Below, in pieces: positions 34,754 to 44,055 of a stretch of DNA of 64,000 bases (the stretch's first letter is position 1; every line of letters begins with the position of its first letter). A program made the position numbers and the translations under genes. The stretch lies in contig NZ_JAAAMU010000011.1 in assembly GCF_009909195.1 (NCBI RefSeq), positions 151,666-215,665 on the forward strand, written 5' to 3'. The DNA comes from Paenibacillus sacheonensis (GTDB lineage: Bacteria > Bacillota > Bacilli > Paenibacillales > Paenibacillaceae). The notes under the pieces were generated by a model. It worked only from the letters and a program-made list of their open reading frames with translations, did not search any database and was not told the origin of the DNA.

Positions 34754-35524
34754 TTACTTATTGTGAAGCAGCTTTGCTGCCATGATCCCTATGTACTCTT
34801 TCAAGCACGTGCTGATGCTATCCATGGCAGAGGAGGAGGGACTCCACTTATTTAACGAATAACTCGCGCGAAGACTGACTTTATAGTCGACCGGATAAGG
34901 CACGACGGCTATCCCCTCCTTCCGAAAGTCCAACACGGACCTCTTCATATGAAAGGCGGACGTCACGAGAATCGGCTTCGTCAAATGATGATTCTTCAGC
35001 AGCTCCCCCGTAAACTCGGCATTCTGCGCGGTATTCAAGGAGCGGTTCTCGACCAGAATCCGATCCGCCGGTACCTGTAATCCGATCAACTGCCGTTTGG
35101 CGATCTCCGCTTCGTTACCGGTATCGGCGAACACCTTGCCCCCGGAAAACAGTATGGGCAGTCCCGTCTTCCGATACAGCCTTGCGGCTGCCAGCAGTCG
35201 ATTCCCGGCCGATCCGTACAGGTTGCCCTCGCCGTCGATATCCGGCGTATCGTCGGTCGCCCCGCCGCCCAGCACGACGATGACATCGCCCGCCACGTCG
35301 CTCGGAGGCGCATAGCCGTGCTCCAGATTGCGCATGATGCCGTCGCTTATCGCGCCGATGCTGCATAGGTAGAGGAGCAGCGCGAACGCAAACGCCCCGA
35401 TCGCCTGCGATTTGCTGCGCTTGATCCACAGCCAGATCCCGGCCGCCCCAAGCAAGACGACGAATATGCCCGGCAGCAGCAGGAAACCGTATGCGAATTT
35501 AATGAGGTAGATCAGCAGGATCAC
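34754..35524 (-). CDS. YdcF/DUF218-family membrane protein
   Basis: 256 residues. Two transmembrane helices at the N-terminus (about 5-30 and 38-60) precede a DUF218 domain: GDVIVVLGGGATDDTP, AARLYRKTGLPILFSGG, VENRSLNTAQNAEF and KPILVTSAFHMKRSV are the typical strands. This is the ElyC/YdcF layout, linked in Gram-negatives to envelope polysaccharide metabolism. The GTG at 35524 abuts GGAA, so the true start may be slightly downstream. Function here is unknown. Confidence 0.8.
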   Translation of the reverse strand: MILLIYLIKFAYGFLLLPGIFVVLLGAAGIWLWIKRSKSQAIGAFAFALLLYLCSIGAISDGIMRNLEHGYAPPSDVAGDVIVVLGGGATDDTPDIDGEGNLYGSAGNRLLAAARLYRKTGLPILFSGGKVFADTGNEAEIAKRQLIGLQVPADRILVENRSLNTAQNAEFTGELLKNHHLTKPILVTSAFHMKRSVLDFRKEGIAVVPYPVDYKVSLRASYSLNKWSPSSSAMDSISTCLKEYIGIMAAKLLHNK

Positions 35525-35698
35525 TTCCTTTTGTTTGTTTCTCGCCGCGCTGTACTAGGATACCGCATATTTGTTTCCAGAAAAACAAATCGCCGCGGCT
35601 CTTGACGGGCTACGGCATTTAACAGGTCAGGCACGGTATTGATCAGTTTACTACAACGCATTTATTCCTTCTTAACCCTCTTCCGTCATTCGGACAAT

Positions 35699-35741
35699 AA
35701 AAAAAACATCGCCATGCAGCCCGTGCGCCGCAGCGATGTTT
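35699..35741 (-). terminator. Terminator of speD
   Basis: AAACATCGC pairs with GCGATGTTT, followed by eight T on the minus strand. Confidence 0.85.
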
Positions 35742-35747
35742 GAAGGA

Positions 35748-36560
35748 TCAATTGAACACCATGTTCTTCCCGTAAAAGATTTCGTCCATCTCCCATTTGA
35801 TGCTCTTCTCGATCTCCGATTGCTCTTCCACGCTCAACGTTTCTTTGGTGTACCCGAACAGGTAGTTGTTCAGGTCAAACTCGCGAAGCTTGCACTTGGT
35901 ATGAAAAATATTCTCCTGATACACGTTAACATCGATCATGTGGTAGAGATCCCTGACCTCGGCCGGAATGTAATTCTGAATCGAGCTGATCTCATGGTCG
36001 ATAAACAACTTATGCCCGTTGATGTCGCGCGTAAACCCGCGCACCCGGTAATCCATCGTCATGATATCCGTTTCGAAGGAGTGGATCAGGTAGTTCAACG
36101 CTTTCAGCGGCGATATCTCCCCGCAAGTGGAGACATCGATGTCGGCACGGAACGTGCTGATGCCTTCATCCGGATGGTATTCCGGGTAAGTATGCACCGT
36201 GATATGGCTCGTGTTCAGATGCATCACCACCGCATTCGGAAGCGGCCCGGGCGACTCCTCGAACGACTCGTTCGGCGCCTGCTCGATGGGCCCCTCCGAC
36301 ACGAGCATCGTCACGCTCGCGCCTTGCGGCTCATAATCCTGCTTGGCGATGTTCAGCACATAAGCGCCGATAATGTCGGCCACGTTCTTCAATATCGTCG
36401 TTAACCGTTCCGCGCTGTATTGCTGGTCGATGTACGCAATATATGCCTCGCGCTCTTCCTTCGTCTTCGTAAAGCAGATGTCGTACATGTTAAAGCTGAG
36501 CGACTTGGTCAAATTGTTGAATCCATGCAGCGTGATTCGCTGTTCCGACGTTAATTTCAA
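35748..36560 (-). CDS. speD: S-adenosylmethionine decarboxylase proenzyme (long, E. coli-type)
   Basis: 270 residues. [16 protein letters not shown] includes the self-cleavage site, with Ser118 expected to become the pyruvoyl group. [29 protein letters not shown] follows, with the proton-donor Cys. The length and N-terminal region match the Escherichia SpeD class rather than the short Bacillus SpeH type. It decarboxylates S-adenosylmethionine for spermidine synthesis; no spermidine synthase lies next to it, so it is monocistronic. Confidence 0.92.
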   Translation of the reverse strand: MKLTSEQRITLHGFNNLTKSLSFNMYDICFTKTKEEREAYIAYIDQQYSAERLTTILKNVADIIGAYVLNIAKQDYEPQGASVTMLVSEGPIEQAPNESFEESPGPLPNAVVMHLNTSHITVHTYPEYHPDEGISTFRADIDVSTCGEISPLKALNYLIHSFETDIMTMDYRVRGFTRDINGHKLFIDHEISSIQNYIPAEVRDLYHMIDVNVYQENIFHTKCKLREFDLNNYLFGYTKETLSVEEQSEIEKSIKWEMDEIFYGKNMVFN

Positions 36561-36959
36561 ACAAACTCCTCCTCACCGTTGTCATCGCCTCTGATTGCGC
36601 AGTCTTCATCGGACATTCTCATTATCCTTAACCTAATTGGCAGACTACTATTCGTTCGTTGTGATGCAGTGCGTTTTCGACAACGGCGGAACTCCCCCCA
36701 TAACGGCGAAAAGAGCGTTTCACGTTAACGTTCAATCGTATGACTTTCCGCAAGTGAGAACGAACAATCCTACATCGGCCATCGGCTGCTTTATCCGATT
36801 ACTTACTTGTTGCATGTGTGAGATATAGATAATGTCTATCTATTTGATCCCGTATCTCAACAGTAGACAGTCTTGTTGATTCCGTGCTGGCTTCTTCACA
36901 TAAAAAATACAGAGCAACGGTTTCGTTAGACCACGCTCTGTACTTTTTACCTATGTCTG
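36561..36959. other. Intergenic stretch without a gene
   Basis: About 400 bases upstream of speD and downstream of the sulfurtransferase. It contains the sulfurtransferase terminator and a plus-strand frame of 63 codons without ribosome binding site. Nothing else is seen. Confidence 0.6.
36902..36949 (-). terminator. Terminator of the sulfurtransferase gene
   Basis: On the minus strand GTACAGAGC pairs with GCTCTGTA(T) around a 20-base loop and ends in TTTTTT. Confidence 0.75.
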
Positions 36960-37814
36960 TTATTTGCCTTCTGGTGCTTCCTCAGCGCCAACGGCTATCG
37001 GATTACCCTCATACGAAATCCAATCACTCCAGCTCCCTGCATACAACCGCACATTACTGAATCCCGCTTCCTGCAGCGCCCGCACGTTCGGAGTAGCCGT
37101 CACGCCCGATCCGCAGTACACGATCGTCTCGCGATCCTTGTCCAATCCTTCGAACCGCGCAGCCTGCTCGTCCGCGTTCTTCCACTTGCCGTCATCGCCG
37201 CGGCCTTCGGACCAGAGATGGTTGATCGCGCCTGGAATATGACCGGCCGCCTTGTCCAGCGGCTCGACTTCCCCGCGATAACGCGCGCCGTCGCGGGAAT
37301 CGATCAGCGTCACGCGGCCGGTGCCGATGTTCTCGCGCACTTCATCCATCTCCACGAGCATGTTGTGCTGCACGGTGGCGAGGAACTTGGCCGGAATCAG
37401 CACCTTCTGATCGGCATTCACGGGAAAGCTTGCCTGCTGCCAGGCCGTGAAGCCCTCGTCCAACACGTAGACCTCTTCATGGCCGAGATACTTCAGCAGC
37501 CACCACAGGCGCGAAGCCATCGCCCCGCCTTGGTCGTCGTACGCGACGACGCGCGTCTCGTTGCTGATGCCGACGCGGCTCAACGTGCCCGTCAGCTGCG
37601 CGATGTCCGGCAGCGGGTGACGTCCGCCATGCTCCTCGATCGGCGCGGACAAGTCTTTCTCCAGATCCAGGTACACCGCGCCCGGAATATGGGAAGCCTC
37701 GTAAGCCTCGCGGCCCGATTCAGGTTTGCCGAGCTGGAAGCGGCAGTCGACGATGACGATGTCGGATTCATATAACCGGGCCAGCAGCCATTTTAACGAT
37801 ACGATACTATTCAA
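36960..37814 (-). CDS. Two-domain rhodanese (thiosulfate/3-mercaptopyruvate sulfurtransferase)
   Basis: 284 residues from TTG 37814 (GGAG seven bases upstream). Two rhodanese domains: an inactive N-terminal one (HIPGAVYLDLEKDLSAP, about 50-70) and a catalytic C-terminal one with the persulfide Cys in VYCGSGVTATPN. HIPGAINHLWSEG is the second-domain signature. A CGSG loop is more usual for mercaptopyruvate enzymes, but specificity cannot be settled. Cytoplasmic and monocistronic. Confidence 0.92.
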   Translation of the reverse strand: MNSIVSLKWLLARLYESDIVIVDCRFQLGKPESGREAYEASHIPGAVYLDLEKDLSAPIEEHGGRHPLPDIAQLTGTLSRVGISNETRVVAYDDQGGAMASRLWWLLKYLGHEEVYVLDEGFTAWQQASFPVNADQKVLIPAKFLATVQHNMLVEMDEVRENIGTGRVTLIDSRDGARYRGEVEPLDKAAGHIPGAINHLWSEGRGDDGKWKNADEQAARFEGLDKDRETIVYCGSGVTATPNVRALQEAGFSNVRLYAGSWSDWISYEGNPIAVGAEEAPEGK

Positions 37815-38002
37815 GCTTTCTCCGCCTTTCCAAAACACGCATGATAGGTGCATTATACCTCATTCGCAGACGGAATTCCCTTCCTACAATTTCCTTTACA
37901 AATCCTGTAACTCCTGCTAATCATGCGCGAACAATCCTCGACTACGATCAATGACGGACACGGACCTACCCTGTCCAACAGTCGATCTGAGGAGATGAAT
38001 TG

Positions 38003-38866
38003 ATGTTCAAACGTATTTTAGGCACGGCCGCAGTCATGATCGCGCTAGGTGCCACCCTGGTCACGGAAGCCAGTATCGCGCCAACGCCGGCGCATGCGGC
38101 AAGCAATATGGTACCCGATTATGAAGTCAAGCTGCTCATGAATCCAAGCGTCGTGCTGGGATCCGATTTCAAACTGACCAGCGCCGTCCTGAGCGCCTTC
38201 TCCATGCCGACGACGGTGACGAAGATGAACGTCGCGTTCCTGGACACGAACGCCAAGGACATCTACAACAACGGCTGGAGCCCGCGCATTCGCAAGACCG
38301 AAGGCGAATCAGATTTCGAGCTGAGCTACAAGAAACGCTACGCCATCACAAGCGGCGACATTACCGCCGCGCTGACGCAGGCGAACAACGAAGGCTTTAA
38401 TTCCGGCGACACCGGCTACGAAGCCCAAGTCGAGTGGGGCTACCAGAAGCAAACGCTCAGCATCACCCGCACGAAGAGCGGCAGCAAATCCGGCTACAGC
38501 GGCATGGATCTCCCGTCGATCGCCGACGCTCGCAGCCTGATGATCAACAACGCGCCGGACAAATTCAATAACTGGGTATCCAGCGGCTGGGGCACGAGCA
38601 AGCTGTCGGGCTCCCGGTATTTCGGCCCCGTGCTGGCCAAACGTTCCGTCGGCACATGGAGCGGCTTGCAACTGTACATCGAAGTCTGGCCGATCAAGAA
38701 TGCCGCAGGGACAGGCACCGAATACATTGTCGAAGCGTCGTTCAAAACAACCAGCGCCTCGACGGCTTCGACCAAGCATGACCAGCTGATCACGTACCTG
38801 CAGAGCAAAGGCTGGTTCCTGGCGCAGGATTCGCTGAAAACGCAGCTGATCATGGATCGATACTAA
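38003..38866 (+). CDS. Secreted protein with a possible CYTH-like fold
   Basis: 287 residues. GAGGAG precedes the ATG; a TTG one codon before is also possible. The signal peptide (MFKRILGTAAVMIALGATL...) is cleaved probably after TPAHA. The mature part has VAFLDTNAKDIYNNGWSPRIRK followed by DFELSYKKRYAIT and an acidic strand, a pattern like the entry strands of CYTH/triphosphate-tunnel proteins (E/K/R-rich alternating strands). The match is by eye and uncertain. The last 60 residues contain long basic-hydrophobic segments. No neighbour gives a role. Confidence 0.6.
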   Translation: MFKRILGTAAVMIALGATLVTEASIAPTPAHAASNMVPDYEVKLLMNPSVVLGSDFKLTSAVLSAFSMPTTVTKMNVAFLDTNAKDIYNNGWSPRIRKTEGESDFELSYKKRYAITSGDITAALTQANNEGFNSGDTGYEAQVEWGYQKQTLSITRTKSGSKSGYSGMDLPSIADARSLMINNAPDKFNNWVSSGWGTSKLSGSRYFGPVLAKRSVGTWSGLQLYIEVWPIKNAAGTGTEYIVEASFKTTSASTASTKHDQLITYLQSKGWFLAQDSLKTQLIMDRY

Positions 38867-38904
38867 GCCGCGAACGCATGCCAAAGCAAGAACCCTATAA
38901 CGAA

Positions 38905-38933
38905 CAAAATGCCCGCTTCTGGCGGGCATTTTT
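38905..38933 (+). terminator. Rho-independent terminator
   Basis: AATGCCCGC pairs with GCGGGCATT around TTCTG and is followed by T residues. Confidence 0.85.
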
Positions 38934-38973
38934 GATTGGAGCTTATGATGTAAACTTGTACACTCGCAGACAC

Positions 38974-40236
38974 TCAAGCGCTCGCCAGCTCGCGCTTTCT
39001 CCGTCCCAGTCTGTCATGCTCCCTGACAATCAGCAGCATGAGCAGCAGCAGCACGGCCGCGCAGCCGACGAACTGCCACATGGCATGATCCACGTCGAAA
39101 GTATCGAGCAGCCACCCCGTCAGCTTCGGCAGAAAAGCGCCGCCAAGCCCGCCGCAAGCGATGAGAATGCTCGTCGTCCGGTCGATTCGGTCCGGGAACG
39201 CTTCGTTGAGATAGACGAGGCCCATCGCGAAAATCCCCGCCATCGCCAAGCCCGTCACCACGATCATCCCCGTTGCCGCAGCCGCTTGGTCCAGCAGCAG
39301 CAGCGCCGCAAAACCGACTGTCGTGCCCGCGCAGCAGACGAGGAGGAAGTTCCGATAACCGACGCGGCCCGTTATCCGCCCCACGAACAGCCGGCCGAAG
39401 GACATCGCCGCCCAGAAGATGCTGAGGCTGATCGTCGCGCTCGACTCGCTGAGACCCGATTTGCGTCCCATAATGGCCGGCAAATAGTTGGCGAAGCTCA
39501 TTTCCAAGCCGACATACACGGCGAAGAAGAGCGCGCCAAGCACCAGGAGCAGCAGATCGCCGCGGGAATACCAGGCTTTCGGACCGCTCGCGGCTGCGCT
39601 GCCTTTCGCGGTTCTCGAATCATCCGATGTTCTCGCAGCAGCGCTCGCCTGCTCCGATCCATCCTGCACAAGCGTTTTGCCCATGAACGCCTCCGCCTCG
39701 CCCAGCGGGAGAAACAGCCACAGAAGCAGCGTGACGGCAGCGAGCACGCCTACAGTACCGAAGGTCCACAGCCAATACCCCTGCAGAATCAGCCACGCCG
39801 CAGCCGCGGGAAGCGCAAGCGCGCCGACGCCGAAGAACACTTCCAGCAGCGACATCGCCGAGGCTTTCTGCGCGCCCAGCGTTTCGATAATGAGCGCGCC
39901 GATGCACGTCTCGCCAAGACCGAAGCCGAACCCGGCGAACAGGGCCAATATCAGCATGACGGTCCAGCCTAGCTCGAACGCATAGCCTGCTTCCGCGACC
40001 GCAAACCCGACGAAAGCCAGCATAACGGCACCGCGCCGTCCCAGACCCCGAATTAGCGTTGGCGCCAGCAGCACCCCCGCCAAGAAGCCAAGAAACTGAT
40101 TCATGATCAGCTGGCCGCCCGTTTCATAATCGATCACATAATGCAGAACCAGCTGTTCCATCACGGCACCTACCGCGACATGTCCCAAGCCGATGACCAG
40201 ATAAGACAGACATCCCAATATAATTAATTTACGCAC
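38974..40236 (-). CDS. MFS transporter (12 helices)
   Basis: About 420 residues from GTG 40236, which has AAAGGGTGG upstream; longer frames upstream lack hydrophobic or family character. There are about 12 transmembrane helices. A central loop (about 195-230) is Ala/Ser/Thr/Asp-rich. GFGFGLGETCIGALIIETLG resembles the FucP/YfkF-like sugar-porter group. The substrate is unknown. It is convergent with the secreted protein gene and divergent from the GNAT gene. Confidence 0.8.
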   Translation of the reverse strand: MRKLIILGCLSYLVIGLGHVAVGAVMEQLVLHYVIDYETGGQLIMNQFLGFLAGVLLAPTLIRGLGRRGAVMLAFVGFAVAEAGYAFELGWTVMLILALFAGFGFGLGETCIGALIIETLGAQKASAMSLLEVFFGVGALALPAAAAWLILQGYWLWTFGTVGVLAAVTLLLWLFLPLGEAEAFMGKTLVQDGSEQASAAARTSDDSRTAKGSAAASGPKAWYSRGDLLLLVLGALFFAVYVGLEMSFANYLPAIMGRKSGLSESSATISLSIFWAAMSFGRLFVGRITGRVGYRNFLLVCCAGTTVGFAALLLLDQAAAATGMIVVTGLAMAGIFAMGLVYLNEAFPDRIDRTTSILIACGGLGGAFLPKLTGWLLDTFDVDHAMWQFVGCAAVLLLLMLLIVREHDRLGRRKRELASA

Positions 40237-40424
40237 GCGTGCATCCACCCTTTCAGCCGCCCCATTATAGCACTGCCGAACCGCTTTTTGAACCGTTCTT
40301 TGCCGGAATACCGAGCCGCCCTTGATAATTGACGCCATTTCGCCGACAATGTGTTCGAGAGCCATTCGTAACGCACCCCGCCTGTCGAATGAAGCGATAG
40401 TCAACCACCGAGGAGAACGCGAAC

Positions 40425-40934
40425 ATGTCCAATCCCCCCCGCGCTGAGCTTCAGCGTTTCAACGTCATTCCGCTGTCCGAGGCCCATGCCGAGCAGCTAT
40501 CCTCCTGGCGGTACGAGCCGCCCTTTGACTTCTACAATTGGACGACCTGGCAGGTCATGCTGGAGCTCGGCATGGAATTCGGCGACCCCGACATCCGTAC
40601 GCGCCAATATGCCGCGGTCCTGGATTCGGACGGCGACTTCATCGGCTTCGCGCAATTTTTCCCGCTGCTCGGGCTGACGCGCCTCGGATTGGGCCTCCGT
40701 CCCGATCTATGCGATCAAGGCCTCGGCCTGTCCTTCGTTCAAGCTATCGTGGCGGAGGCACTGCGACGAGCCCCGGATTATGAGATCGATCTGGAGGTAC
40801 ACACGTGGAACGACCGCGCCATCCTCACCTATCAGCGGGCAGGGTTCATCATTACCGATACATATGCCAAACAGACGCATACCGGGTTGGTAGACGTCTA
40901 TTGCATGTGTTATTTGCCGGAGGGAGCGCAGTAG
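40425..40934 (+). CDS. GNAT-family N-acetyltransferase
   Basis: 169 residues with a GAGGAG upstream. The acetyl-CoA-binding segment is LGLGLRPDLCDQGLGLSFVQAI (the family pattern R/Q-x-x-G-x-G/A is present as D-Q-G-L-G), and the C-terminal part includes LTYQRAGFIITDTY, the usual NxxAxxxYxxxGF helix. It most resembles the RimJ/RimL-like subgroup. Substrate unknown. Confidence 0.8.
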   Translation: MSNPPRAELQRFNVIPLSEAHAEQLSSWRYEPPFDFYNWTTWQVMLELGMEFGDPDIRTRQYAAVLDSDGDFIGFAQFFPLLGLTRLGLGLRPDLCDQGLGLSFVQAIVAEALRRAPDYEIDLEVHTWNDRAILTYQRAGFIITDTYAKQTHTGLVDVYCMCYLPEGAQ

Positions 40935-41023
40935 CGGCGTCTTCGACCCGAGTGAGCCGTCGCTATAATCGCTGGATCTGCTTCGGACCCGTTCAGTTGG
41001 ATGATTCCACGATTGGAGAACGG

Positions 41024-42241
41024 CTAACGCTCGCCATCACCTTCAGCCACATCAAGGAACAAAATCTCGCTCGCCCCCACCGGCACCGATATCGTGCGGA
41101 TCCGATCGAACGAATCCAGGTCCGTGTAGGCCTGCGACACCATCGCGCGGGGACGTTCGACGAGCTCGACCGCGATGGGAATAAAATACGGCCGCCAGCT
41201 CCAATTCAAGCCTTTGTACTCCGGCTGCCGAAGCCATTCGCTCCCGCTCTCGCGCTTGTAGTTGGAACTAATCTGAATGCCGTCGCCGCGGCACAAATAG
41301 ACCCGGATGCAGGGCGATTCCGACAAGGCCGGAAGCAGCCGCGCGATGACTCCGTCTTCGCCGCCCTCCTCGCGCGCATCCGCCCATGCGGCATCCACCG
41401 CTTGCCGCAGCCTGTCCGCCTCGCCGCTCCAATGACGCTCGCGCTGCAGGATGCGCGCACGCCGCCGGTCCAGGCCCTCCTCGACCAATGCCGCGAAGCT
41501 CGCCGCCGGCCGGAATTCCGCCTCCGCCGGCGCGAAGAGATAGCCCTGCACGAACCGAGCGCCGATCTCGATCGCTCGCTGCAGATCCTGGTCCGTCTCG
41601 ACGCCTTCGACGAGCAGCGATGCGCCGATCTGATCCGCCAGCATCGAGAAGGAGCGCAGCACGCCGTAATAGCCGCTGTGACTCTCGCTTCGCTTCAGCA
41701 TATGTATGTCGATCTTCAGAATTTGCGGCTGAATTTGCGCGATCCGATCCATATTGCTGAACCCGCTGCCCACATCGTCGATCGCAACCAGGCAGCCTTC
41801 GTTCCGGTAGAGATCGACCACCGACCGCAGCTGCTCCATCGGCTCCAGGAACGACTCCTCCGTAATCTCGATCACGACCCTGCGCGGGTCAATCGCATAT
41901 TTATCAAGCAGGCGAAGCGTCGGGAGCTCGCCGGTCATCGCATAAGTTTGAAATATCCACGACGGCTTCAGGTTAATGAACAGCTTTCCCGCTTCCGACC
42001 CGGTCTCGGCGAATTTCGCGAACGCCATCTCCCTCAGCTGCCGGTCGACGCGGATCTGTTCCTCCATCGGCACCCTTTTGTTCGCGAAGAACGGTCCGAC
42101 GCTGCGTACGCCTTCTCCGCTGCGGATGCGCCCGAGCGCCTCGAAGCCCATGATTCGCCTCGTATCCAGCGCAAGGATCGGCTGATAATACGGGACGAGT
42201 TCGCCCGCCAAGCTAGCCCGAATATCGTTTGCTTCCCTCAT
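41024..42241 (-). CDS. EAL-domain protein with YkuI-like C-terminal sensor
   Basis: 405 residues. The EAL motif is FEALGRI; further catalytic positions are FINLKPSW, EITEESF, AIDDVGSGFSN, LKIDIHML, VEGVET and VQGYLF, so the known metal and general-base residues seem intact. The C-terminal 150 residues (ARLLPALSESPCIRVYLCRG, then the end EILFLDVAEGDGE) match the PAS-like domain of Bacillus YkuI. It binds, and may hydrolyse, cyclic di-GMP; YkuI itself shows little activity. Monocistronic. Confidence 0.88.
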   Translation of the reverse strand: MREANDIRASLAGELVPYYQPILALDTRRIMGFEALGRIRSGEGVRSVGPFFANKRVPMEEQIRVDRQLREMAFAKFAETGSEAGKLFINLKPSWIFQTYAMTGELPTLRLLDKYAIDPRRVVIEITEESFLEPMEQLRSVVDLYRNEGCLVAIDDVGSGFSNMDRIAQIQPQILKIDIHMLKRSESHSGYYGVLRSFSMLADQIGASLLVEGVETDQDLQRAIEIGARFVQGYLFAPAEAEFRPAASFAALVEEGLDRRRARILQRERHWSGEADRLRQAVDAAWADAREEGGEDGVIARLLPALSESPCIRVYLCRGDGIQISSNYKRESGSEWLRQPEYKGLNWSWRPYFIPIAVELVERPRAMVSQAYTDLDSFDRIRTISVPVGASEILFLDVAEGDGER

Positions 42242-42356
42242 CGCCGTGTCTCCTTGCGTCGAATAATGTCACATTTCCTCACATGAGCTGATTTCTCCTA
42301 TTGTAAATTAGCGTGCATGCCTTGTAAAGCCCCGGCTTCAGCAAACCGCCGGATGC

Positions 42357-42392
42357 AAAAAAACGCCGATTACCGGTTTCCGGCAATCGACG
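42357..42392 (-). terminator. Terminator overlapping the dehydratase stop codon
   Basis: CGTCGATTGCCGG pairs with CCGGTAATCGGCG on the minus strand, followed by seven T. The stop TAA lies in the 3' arm. Confidence 0.8.
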
Positions 42393-42684
42393 CCTTATAA
42401 ACTTCGTTATATCGCTCGGCAGACTGGATATCCAGCTCCGTCAAGCCTCCCGCATGCCATGTCGTGAGCCGCAGCGTCACTTTCTTGTAATCGATGCCGA
42501 TGAACGGATGGTGGTTCAGCTCCTCCGCGATGTCGGCGATCCGTCCCACGAAGGCGATCGCGGCAGGAAAGGTGACAAACCTGTAGCTCCCTGCGATCCA
42601 TTTCTCATCCTGGCGCTCCCAGCCTTCCAATGACGCCACGGCGGCATCGACCGCCTCCGCCGTCATCTTCTCGCGTTTGCCCAT
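42370..42684 (-). CDS. Pterin-4a-carbinolamine dehydratase
   Basis: 104 residues. IAEELNHHPFIGIDYKKVTLRLTTWHAGGLTELD contains the active-site His-His and the W-x-x-H-x-x-G-L-T signature. It dehydrates 4a-hydroxytetrahydrobiopterin (PhhB/PCD). No phenylalanine hydroxylase is adjacent, so its role may be in folate or general pterin metabolism (inference). Confidence 0.92.
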   Translation of the reverse strand: MGKREKMTAEAVDAAVASLEGWERQDEKWIAGSYRFVTFPAAIAFVGRIADIAEELNHHPFIGIDYKKVTLRLTTWHAGGLTELDIQSAERYNEVYKASIAGNR

Positions 42685-42702
42685 CCCCTCACCTTCCTTG
42701 CC

Positions 42703-42996
42703 TCAGATTAAACGGATGATGCGGCTTTCCTTCTCGTCCACGGACACTTCGATAATATGATGCTTCGGCCGATAGGTCACCACGCCTTTGCCGACATGCA
42801 GGACCGGATCCTCTCCGAGCGCATAAAACACATCGTCCGCGAGCGCCTCCATCAGCTCCAGCTGCTGCCCGCGCTCCAGCTCATCCCACTCCGTCGTATC
42901 CATCTCAAAGAATAGATAGCCATCTCCGATATCGAACATGGCGTCCTTCAACTCCACCAGGATATCCTCGTATTCCCTCGCATGCTTTACGCCCAT
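42703..42996 (-). CDS. Small acidic protein of unknown function
   Basis: 97 residues, soluble and acidic, with no Cys. GGAAAGGAAGG lies upstream of the ATG. It is 18 bases upstream of the dehydratase gene and is probably cotranscribed. FFEMDTTEWDELERGQQLELMEALADDVFYALGED suggests two helices. No motif was recognised. Confidence 0.65.
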   Translation of the reverse strand: MGVKHAREYEDILVELKDAMFDIGDGYLFFEMDTTEWDELERGQQLELMEALADDVFYALGEDPVLHVGKGVVTYRPKHHIIEVSVDEKESRIIRLI

Positions 42997-43254
42997 TGCC
43001 GATGCCTTCCTTTCCGGTTTTCAAGTAAGCCTCTGCTCCCTATTCTACACGAATTGGGGCGAAAACTCCTAAAACATCCAATTTGCTCTAATCTACGAGC
43101 CGCTTTTGACGATAATAAATAAGAAGATAAACGGTCGAATCGTTGCGTTTTGCGTCGTACGCTGGGATGAAGCACGTTCGACTGCGGTTCTCTGGGCTTG
43201 AACGGCGACTGCCGGTTCATCATAGTCTTTACTCTTATACTAACGAGGTGCGTC

Positions 43255-44055
43255 ATGGAAAAATCAACACTTATCGGTATTGTGCTCGGACTCATTGCCG
43301 TCCTGCTCGGTATGACCCTTAAGGGAGCACCGATCGAGAACTTGCTCAACCCGGCAGCTTTTACCATCATTATCGTCGGAACCGCTGCCTCGTTATTCAT
43401 CGGCTTCCCGCTGAAGGAGCTCAAAAAATTCCCGAAGCTCATCAAGATGATTTTCGTCGTGCAAAAACTGCTCCCGCGCGAGCAAGTTATCGCCCTATTC
43501 ATGGAATGGGCAACCATCACGCGCCGCGAAGGGCTGCTGGCGCTGGAATCCAAGGTCGACGAGATCGAAGATCCGTTCCTGCGTAACGGCATGCGGATGA
43601 TCATCGACGGCAACGATCAGGATCTCGTTCGCGACGTGCTGCTCGAAGATATCGCGGCAACGGAAGAACGCCACCGCGCGGGCGCGCTGATCTTCTCGCA
43701 AGCCGGCATGTACGCGCCGACGCTCGGGGTACTCGGGGCCGTTATCGGCCTGATCGCGGCGCTTGCCGACATGAGCGACATGGGCAAGCTGGCGCACGCC
43801 ATCGCCGCGGCATTCGTCGCCACACTCCTAGGTATATTCACCGGATACGTATTGTGGCACCCGATTGCCAATAAGCTGAAGCGTCTATCGAAGAATGAAG
43901 TCGAGCTTCGCCTGATGATGGTCGAAGGCCTCCTGTCCATTCAATCCGGCGTCTCCACGATCGCGATCAACCAGAAGCTCTCCGTCTTCCTAACGCCGAC
44001 CGAGCGTTACATGATGAGTCAGAAGGGGGCAGAAGCCGTTGAGCAAAAGGCATAA
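43255..44055 (+). CDS. motA: Flagellar motor stator protein MotA
   Basis: 266 residues from the ATG at 43255, with GAGGTG seven bases upstream. There are four transmembrane helices (about 2-22, 30-50, 145-165, 178-198). The cytoplasmic loop carries the charged residues (RREGLLALESKVDEIEDPFLRNGMRMIIDG) that touch the rotor, and the LGVLGAVIGLI and LGIFTGYVLWHPIANKL helices are typical. Its 3' end overlaps motB by 17 bases, so both are coupled. Confidence 0.95.
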   Translation: MEKSTLIGIVLGLIAVLLGMTLKGAPIENLLNPAAFTIIIVGTAASLFIGFPLKELKKFPKLIKMIFVVQKLLPREQVIALFMEWATITRREGLLALESKVDEIEDPFLRNGMRMIIDGNDQDLVRDVLLEDIAATEERHRAGALIFSQAGMYAPTLGVLGAVIGLIAALADMSDMGKLAHAIAAAFVATLLGIFTGYVLWHPIANKLKRLSKNEVELRLMMVEGLLSIQSGVSTIAINQKLSVFLTPTERYMMSQKGAEAVEQKA

